Below are positions 58,853-64,000 of a stretch of DNA of 64,000 nt, one piece after another. This DNA is from Synergistaceae bacterium. GTDB lineage: Bacteria > Synergistota > Synergistia > Synergistales > Aminobacteriaceae. Where the stretch lies: NCBI GenBank assembly GCA_018436725.1, contig JAHDKT010000028.1:40964-104963 (forward strand), written 5' to 3'. The notes beneath the pieces were generated by a model. That model saw only the letters and a program-made list of their open reading frames with translations. It did not search any database and had not been told where the DNA came from. Both the position numbers and the translations under genes were made by a program. Every line of letters starts with the position of its first letter. The stretch's first letter is position 1.

Positions 58853-61800
58853 ATGAAAAAAACGAAACTTGCGTTGACCCTGCTCTTCCTTTTCCTGTGT
58901 ACCGGCTCCGCTTTCGCCCAGCCGAAAGCGCCGAATCTTGAGTACGTCCGGGGGGATGTCCTTGTCCTTCTCGAAGCGCCCGGCGGTGCATCCGGTGTGG
59001 AGAGCCAGGCGGAAACGATCGCCGAAGCGACAGGCTCCAGGGTGATGAACACCTACAAGGCGATCGCCGAAGCAACCGGAAAGAGCATCGTCCGGCTCAA
59101 AGCGGCCGATAAGTCGGCGGACGAACTGCTTTCGGAGGTTCGGCGGATTCCCGGAGTGCTGGGCGCGACGCCGAACTTCATCGTTAAAATTCTGCGCACG
59201 CCGAACGACCCGGAGTTCCCCTCAGCCTGGGGGATGCCTCGCGTGAAAGCGCCCGAGGCATGGGAACTGTCGACCGGGAGCGGAGAGGTCTATGTCGCCG
59301 TTTTGGATACGGGCATCAAATACGATCACGAAGATCTCGCCGGCAACATGGGTCGCGACAAGGACGGCAACTTCGGAAGAAATCTGGTGGGCAACAACGC
59401 CGATCCCATGGACGATAACGGACATGGAACCCATCTTGCCGGAATCATCGGCGCCGTCGGCGACAACGCCGTCGGCACGGCCGGAATAAACTGGACCGTA
59501 CGCCTTCTGGGCGTCAAGGTGCTCGACGGAAACGGTGCGGCGAGTTTCGCGCATGTCATCGCGGGTCTCGATTACGTGCTGGATCAGAAGAAACGCGGCC
59601 TGAACGTCCGCGTCGCGAACATGGCGTTCGGCGGCTGGACTCCGGCCGTCGCGGAGCAGGATGTCGATCCTCTGGCGGTGGCCTGCAAGGCCGTTGCCGA
59701 CGCGGGCGTTCTTCTTGTCGCCGCTGCGGGGAACGAAGGTCAGAATATCGCCGCCGCCGGGGGCGGGTATAAGGGGAACGCGATCTACCCTGCCGCTTTC
59801 TCGTTCCCCGAAATGGTTACGGTTGCCGCCGTCGCTAAAAACGGAGCGCTCGCGCGGTTCTCCAACTTCGGACCTGCGGTGGATCTCGCTGCTCCCGGCT
59901 TCGAAGTCCCGAGCACGACCCTTGACGGGGCCTACGGGCTGTTGAACGGAACCTCCGCGGCTGCGGCCCATGTTGCGGGCGCGGCGGCGTTGCTCGCGGC
60001 GCATGCTTCCGATCTGAGCGCGGCGCAGCTCAAAGAACGCCTTCTCGAGTACGCGGAGCCGCACCAGACGCTTTCGGGCAAAGTGACGTCGGGTGGTTCT
60101 CTCAATGCCGGCGCCGCGTTGAAGAACGAGCGCGGAACGTTGAAAGTCTCCATCGCGGGGCCTGCCTCCGCTCGGTGGAGCCTGAACGGGAAGGGGAGCT
60201 ATCCGAACGGCCATATACTGACCGGACTTCCTGTCGGCAAGTACACGGTCTCCTTCTCGGACGCCGATCTCTGGACCAAACCGGCGAACATCGCGGTGAC
60301 CGTGACCGCCGATGCCGAGACTGCGGCGACGGGAATCTATCGCCAGCAGAACGCCTCGCTCTGGGTCACCATCGAAGGGCCCGAAGAGGCTCGCTGGACC
60401 CTGAACAAGAAGGATATGTACGAGAGCGACCGTACTCTGGGAAGGCTGGCGGGCAGACGTACCGTTTCCTTTGCCGAAGTGCCCGGCTGGGATACCCCGG
60501 CGGCGCAGTCCGTCACGGTTCCGAGGAACGCCCCGCTCGCGGTGACCGGAGCATACAAACGGCAGACCGGCTCCGTCGCGGTGACGTTCGAGGGTCCGGC
60601 CGAGGCGCGCTGGAGCATCGACGGGGACGGCGCGTACGCGAGCGGCGACACCGTGGAAAACGTGCCTGTCGGCAACAGGACGATACGTTTCTCCGGGGTT
60701 CCTCACTGGGACACTCCTGAAGAGATTGTCGTCCTCGTGGCCAAGGGAGCCTTGGTCGAGGCGAAGGGGGCGTACGTCCATCAGGTCGGTTCCATAAAGG
60801 TGAGCATCGACGGGCCGAAAGAGGCAAGCTGGACCGTCAACGGAAGAGGACTCTATGCAACAGGCGACACTGCGTCGAATATCCCCGTAGGCGCGCACAC
60901 GGTCTCCTTCTCGGCGGTGCATAACTGGGACAACCCCGCACCGGTAGCGGTAACGGTGGAGCGCGACGCGGTCCTTGAGATCGCGCGTGCCTATGCGCGG
61001 CATCTCGGCTCCGTTTCCGTGACTCTCAACGGTCCTGCCGGGGCTCGCTGGAGCCTTGAAGGAGTGGACGGTCTTCTCGAAAGCGGCGCGGTCCGAGCGG
61101 ATCTTCCCGTAGGCGAGTACACCGTGGTCTTCTCCGATGTCAAAGACTGGTATACGCCGGAAAGAGTGAAGGTCTCCGTTGTCAAGGATACCGTGACCAA
61201 GGCGGAGGCCGCGTACGCCGAGCACAGAGGCTCCGTTTCCGTCGAGATCGACGGACCCGCGGAGGCTCGTTGGAGCTTGGACGGCGAGGGAAGCTTCACA
61301 AGCGGCGAGACGGTGAAGGATGTCGTTGTCGGGAAACACACCGTTTCGTTCTCCGAGATCGCCAACTGGGACGAGCCTGCCGATCTGACTGTGGAAGTTG
61401 CCAAGGATGCCGTGTCCGCCGCAAAGGGAGCGTACGCACAACACAAAGGCTCCGTCCAAGTGACGATCGACGGTCCCGCCGGAGCCCGCTGGAGCCTCAA
61501 CGGCGAAGGTTCGTACAAAGACGGAGAGACGGTGAAGGATCTCGTCGTCGGAGAGTACACGGTCTCTTTCTTCGACCTCGCCGACTGGGACGAGCCGGCC
61601 GCGCAGACTGTTTCGGTGACGAAGGACGCCGTTTCGAAGCTGGATGTCGCATTCGTGCAGCACAAGGGCTCCGTGCAGGTCGTTTTCTCAGGCCCGGAGG
61701 AAGCCCGCTGGAGCTTGAGCGGCAAGGGAAGCTATGCGAGCGGCGAAACGATCCGGGATGTCGTCGTCGGGACGTACACGCTTTCCTTCTTGCAAATGAA

Positions 61801-64000
61801 GGACTGGGACGCTCCTCAGGATCTGTTGATCACCGTGGCCAAGGATTCCCTCGCGAAGGCCGAACCCGCTTACAAGAGACATCTTGGATCCGTGAAAGCG
61901 ACGATCGACGGACCGGCCGAGGCTCGTTGGAGTCTGAACGGCGAGGGAAGCTACGAGAGCGGGCATACCGTCGACAAAGTCGCGGTCGGCGAGCATACGG
62001 TGTCGTTCTCCGAAGTCGCTGATTGGGACAAACCGGGGGATATGACCGTCACCGTGACGAAGGACGCCGTGTCGGACGTCGACGGTAGTTACGTTCAGCA
62101 TAAAGGCGCGGTTCAGGTGACTTTTGAAGGTCCTGCCGACGCACGCTGGAGCCTGAACGGCGAAGGAAGCTATACGAGCGGCGAAGTCGTCGGCGGACTT
62201 GTCGTCGGCGAGTACACGCTCTCCTTCTCGAAGATGGCCGGATGGGACAGGCCCGGGGACCGGAATCTCGTCGTCGGCAAAGACATGACTGCAACCTTTG
62301 AAGGAACGTACACGCAGCATATCGGCACTGTTGCGGTGCATATCGAAGGCCCCTCGGATGCGCTCTGGCAGATCGCCGGAATCGAGGGGACGCATGCAAG
62401 CGGCGACGCGGCGAAGGCGCTTCCCGTAGGAGACTACACAGTGAGTTTCTCCGCCGTTGACGGATGGGATGCGCCGGAAGACCAGTCCGTTACGGTATTT
62501 CGTAACGTCACTGCCATGGCGACAGGCGCCTACGTGCGGCATACCGGTTCCGTATCCGCGGTCATCGAGGGGCCCGAGGCGGCGCTTTGGAGTCTGAATG
62601 GGGAAGGGAGCCATGCGAGCGGCGAAGTGATCCAGGGTCTGCCTGTGGGCGAGTATGTTGTCTCCTTCTCTGCCGTTGAAGGCTGGGATGCTCCGGAGAA
62701 CCAGACGGTTACTGTTACGAAGGGCGAACTTGGGTCGGTTTCGGCGGTCTACGTTCAGCATACCGGTTCCGTATCGGCGGTTATAGAGGGTCCCGAGACG
62801 GCGCTCTGGAGCCTGAACGGCGAGGGGAGCCATGCGAGCGGCGAAGTCGTTCGGAGTCTTCCTGTCGGCGACCACGTGGTCGCCTTCGCGCCCGTTGCGG
62901 GCTGGGATGCTCCGGAGCGGAAGACGGTTGCCGTGACGAAAGACGAGCTGGCGTCGGTTTCGGCGGTCTACGTTCAGCAAACAGGTTCCGTTTCCGCAGT
63001 CATCGAGGGCCCGGAAAATGCTCTCTGGAGCCTGAACGGCGAGGGGAGGCATGCGAGCGGCGAAGTGGTTCAGGGCCTTCCTGTGGGCGAGTATGTTGTC
63101 TCCTTCGCGGTTGTTGAAGGCTGGGATACTCCTGCCGAGGTAACGGTTTCGGTGGCAAAAGACGCGCTTTCGTCGATTTCGGCGGCCTACGTTCAGCAAA
63201 CAGGTTCCGTATCGGCGGTCATCGATGGTCCCGAGACTGCTCTCTGGAGTCTGAACGGCGAGGGAAGCTACGCGAGCGGCGAAGTGGTGCAGGGCCTTCC
63301 TGTCGGCGACCACGTGGTCGCCTTCGCGCCCGTTGCGGGCTGGGATGCTCCGGAGCGGAAGACGGTTGCCGTGACGAAAGACGCGCTGGCATCGGTTTCG
63401 GCGGTTTACGTTCAGCAAACAGGTTCCGTTTCCGCAGTCATCGAGGGCCCGGAAAATGCTCTCTGGAGCCTGAACGGCGAGGGGAGGCATGCGAGCGGCG
63501 AGGTGGTTCAGAGTCTTCCTGTGGGCGAGTATGTTGTCTCCTTCGCGGTTGTTGAAGGCTGGGATACTCCTGCCGAGGTAACGGTTTCGGTGGCAAAAGA
63601 CGCGCTTTCGTCGGCTACCGGGGTTTATGTACAGCATGCGGTAGAAGAGCCAGTCAAAGAAGAACCCGCCGCGACTGAGGAGCCGAAAGCCGAGGAACCG
63701 ACGGTCGAAGAGGTGAAGGAAGAGGCTGCAACCGAGGCCCCCGCCGCGACTGAGGAGCCGAAGGCCGAGGGACCGGCGGTCGAGGAAGTGAAGGAAGAGG
63801 CGAAGGCCGAAGAACCCGCCGCGGCTGAAGAGCCGAAGGCCGAGGGACCGGCGGTCGAAGAAGTGAAGGAAGAGGCAAAGGCCGAAGAACCCGCCGCGAC
63901 TGAGGAGCCGAAGGCCGAGAAACCTGCCGTCGAGGAAGTGAAGGAAGAGGCTGCAACCGAGGCCCCCGCCGCGACTGAGGAGCCGAAGGCCGAGGAACCG
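58853..64000 (+). CDS. Secreted subtilisin-family (S8) serine protease with 16 tandem repeats, partial
   Basis: At least 1716 residues, running off the right edge. Signal peptide 1-22 (ends GSAFA), an inhibitor-I9-like prodomain (about 30-110) and an S8 domain (about 125-420). The triad is intact: Asp152 in VAVLDTGI, His191 in DDNGHGTHLAG, Ser368 in LNGTSAAAAHVAG; the last motif departs from the usual GTSMAAPHVAG at Met and Pro. Residues about 427-1596 are 16 repeats of 73 residues with core ARWSLNGEGSYASGE and LPVGEYTVSFS, probably PEGA-like beta-sandwiches, followed by a Glu/Pro/Ala tail. It is probably a cell-surface or secreted protease; the tail may span the wall or end in an anchor beyond the window. 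Start could be 58841, 58847 or 58853. Confidence 0.88.
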   Translation, partial: MKKTKLALTLLFLFLCTGSAFAQPKAPNLEYVRGDVLVLLEAPGGASGVESQAETIAEATGSRVMNTYKAIAEATGKSIVRLKAADKSADELLSEVRRIPGVLGATPNFIVKILRTPNDPEFPSAWGMPRVKAPEAWELSTGSGEVYVAVLDTGIKYDHEDLAGNMGRDKDGNFGRNLVGNNADPMDDNGHGTHLAGIIGAVGDNAVGTAGINWTVRLLGVKVLDGNGAASFAHVIAGLDYVLDQKKRGLNVRVANMAFGGWTPAVAEQDVDPLAVACKAVADAGVLLVAAAGNEGQNIAAAGGGYKGNAIYPAAFSFPEMVTVAAVAKNGALARFSNFGPAVDLAAPGFEVPSTTLDGAYGLLNGTSAAAAHVAGAAALLAAHASDLSAAQLKERLLEYAEPHQTLSGKVTSGGSLNAGAALKNERGTLKVSIAGPASARWSLNGKGSYPNGHILTGLPVGKYTVSFSDADLWTKPANIAVTVTADAETAATGIYRQQNASLWVTIEGPEEARWTLNKKDMYESDRTLGRLAGRRTVSFAEVPGWDTPAAQSVTVPRNAPLAVTGAYKRQTGSVAVTFEGPAEARWSIDGDGAYASGDTVENVPVGNRTIRFSGVPHWDTPEEIVVLVAKGALVEAKGAYVHQVGSIKVSIDGPKEASWTVNGRGLYATGDTASNIPVGAHTVSFSAVHNWDNPAPVAVTVERDAVLEIARAYARHLGSVSVTLNGPAGARWSLEGVDGLLESGAVRADLPVGEYTVVFSDVKDWYTPERVKVSVVKDTVTKAEAAYAEHRGSVSVEIDGPAEARWSLDGEGSFTSGETVKDVVVGKHTVSFSEIANWDEPADLTVEVAKDAVSAAKGAYAQHKGSVQVTIDGPAGARWSLNGEGSYKDGETVKDLVVGEYTVSFFDLADWDEPAAQTVSVTKDAVSKLDVAFVQHKGSVQVVFSGPEEARWSLSGKGSYASGETIRDVVVGTYTLSFLQMKDWDAPQDLLITVAKDSLAKAEPAYKRHLGSVKATIDGPAEARWSLNGEGSYESGHTVDKVAVGEHTVSFSEVADWDKPGDMTVTVTKDAVSDVDGSYVQHKGAVQVTFEGPADARWSLNGEGSYTSGEVVGGLVVGEYTLSFSKMAGWDRPGDRNLVVGKDMTATFEGTYTQHIGTVAVHIEGPSDALWQIAGIEGTHASGDAAKALPVGDYTVSFSAVDGWDAPEDQSVTVFRNVTAMATGAYVRHTGSVSAVIEGPEAALWSLNGEGSHASGEVIQGLPVGEYVVSFSAVEGWDAPENQTVTVTKGELGSVSAVYVQHTGSVSAVIEGPETALWSLNGEGSHASGEVVRSLPVGDHVVAFAPVAGWDAPERKTVAVTKDELASVSAVYVQQTGSVSAVIEGPENALWSLNGEGRHASGEVVQGLPVGEYVVSFAVVEGWDTPAEVTVSVAKDALSSISAAYVQQTGSVSAVIDGPETALWSLNGEGSYASGEVVQGLPVGDHVVAFAPVAGWDAPERKTVAVTKDALASVSAVYVQQTGSVSAVIEGPENALWSLNGEGRHASGEVVQSLPVGEYVVSFAVVEGWDTPAEVTVSVAKDALSSATGVYVQHAVEEPVKEEPAATEEPKAEEPTVEEVKEEAATEAPAATEEPKAEGPAVEEVKEEAKAEEPAAAEEPKAEGPAVEEVKEEAKAEEPAATEEPKAEKPAVEEVKEEAATEAPAATEEPKAEEP
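60133..63640 (+). repeat. Sixteen tandem 219-bp coding repeats
   Basis: Sixteen in-frame units of about 219 bp (73 codons) inside the protease gene. Early units (1-5) are diverged; units 12-16 are very similar. Unit 14 (from 62981) and unit 16 (from 63419) are near-identical at base level and unit 13 matches unit 15 closely, showing a recent 438-bp two-unit duplication. Confidence 0.93.
63641..64000 (+). repeat. Glu/Pro/Ala-rich degenerate tandem repeat
   Basis: Coding repeats of about 22-28 codons built from EEPAATEEPKAE and VEEVKEEA blocks, continuing past the window edge. Strongly acidic and Pro-rich, so extended and unstructured. Confidence 0.85.

Noticed and set aside
58687..58941. Small plus-strand frame across the protease start
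   Set aside because: It overlaps the signal peptide region in another frame and has no homology.
59222..63637. Two long minus-strand frames (59222-61663 and 61688-63637) with repeats
   Set aside because: They are reverse-strand shadows of the protease tandem repeats; no start signals, and the plus strand has signal peptide, triad and domain structure.
60133..63640. Regular repeats that could suggest a CRISPR array
   Set aside because: The period is 219 bp, in frame, with protein-level conservation; no short repeats with unique spacers.

Overview
The window reads as a chromosomal segment of a GC-rich (roughly 58-60%, judged by eye) Gram-negative anaerobe that lives on amino acids, peptides and carboxylic acids. 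The mix of arginine/ornithine and cysteine catabolism, M20 amidohydrolases, TRAP-TAXI and tripartite tricarboxylate (TTT) transporters, and a citrate-lyase-type cluster suggests Synergistota. That is an inference from gene content; there is no rRNA or marker gene here to settle it. I see no phage, insertion sequence, CRISPR array or origin.

Layout. 1-10 kb: a partial histidine kinase with a degenerate ATPase domain, a PQQ-type beta-propeller lipo/periplasmic protein, an HD protein, L-cysteine desulfidase, a nitronate monooxygenase-like flavoprotein, a coiled-coil MscS channel and a RocB-like peptidase. 10-22 kb: ornithine aminotransferase with an ArgR-like box, a MarR-acetyltransferase fusion under an obvious palindromic operator, a radical SAM protein, a TPP riboswitch driving ThiT, MutY, glycogen branching enzyme, a three-gene operon (aldo/keto reductase, EamA exporter, M20 carbamoylase-type amidase) and an AlkD-like protein. 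22-34 kb: two tandem paralogous multi-PAS kinases, an AbrB-type membrane protein, the lemA-htpX-acyP operon, a class IV aminotransferase, tRNA-Glu and tRNA-Gln, and a class A penicillin-binding protein.

34-43 kb: an arsenic locus (ArsR, an ArsM-acetyltransferase fusion, and a permease split into two half-genes). A CCCCTA/AGGGG motif is shared between the arsR promoter and the promoter of an apparent small RNA. Next come an RND pump whose usual Asp-Asp proton relay reads Asn-Asn, and a SPASM radical SAM protein.

44-58.5 kb: the most interesting block. An IclR regulator diverges from a run of 13 co-directional genes: PEP mutase/isocitrate lyase-family lyase, hydroxyacid-type dehydrogenase, RraA/HMG-aldolase-like protein, TctB, TctA, LeuC-like and LeuD-like hydratase subunits, TctC, a TAXI binding protein, a fused TRAP permease and CitD-CitE-CitF. 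Together these look like import, hydration/isomerisation and C-C cleavage of a branched or hydroxylated di/tricarboxylate. Candidates are citramalate/mesaconate, dimethylmalate/dimethylmaleate, or citrate/aconitate.

58.5 kb to the end: a secreted subtilisin-family protein with 16 tandem repeats of about 73 residues, the last four showing a recent two-unit duplication, followed by a Glu/Pro/Ala tail that runs off the window.
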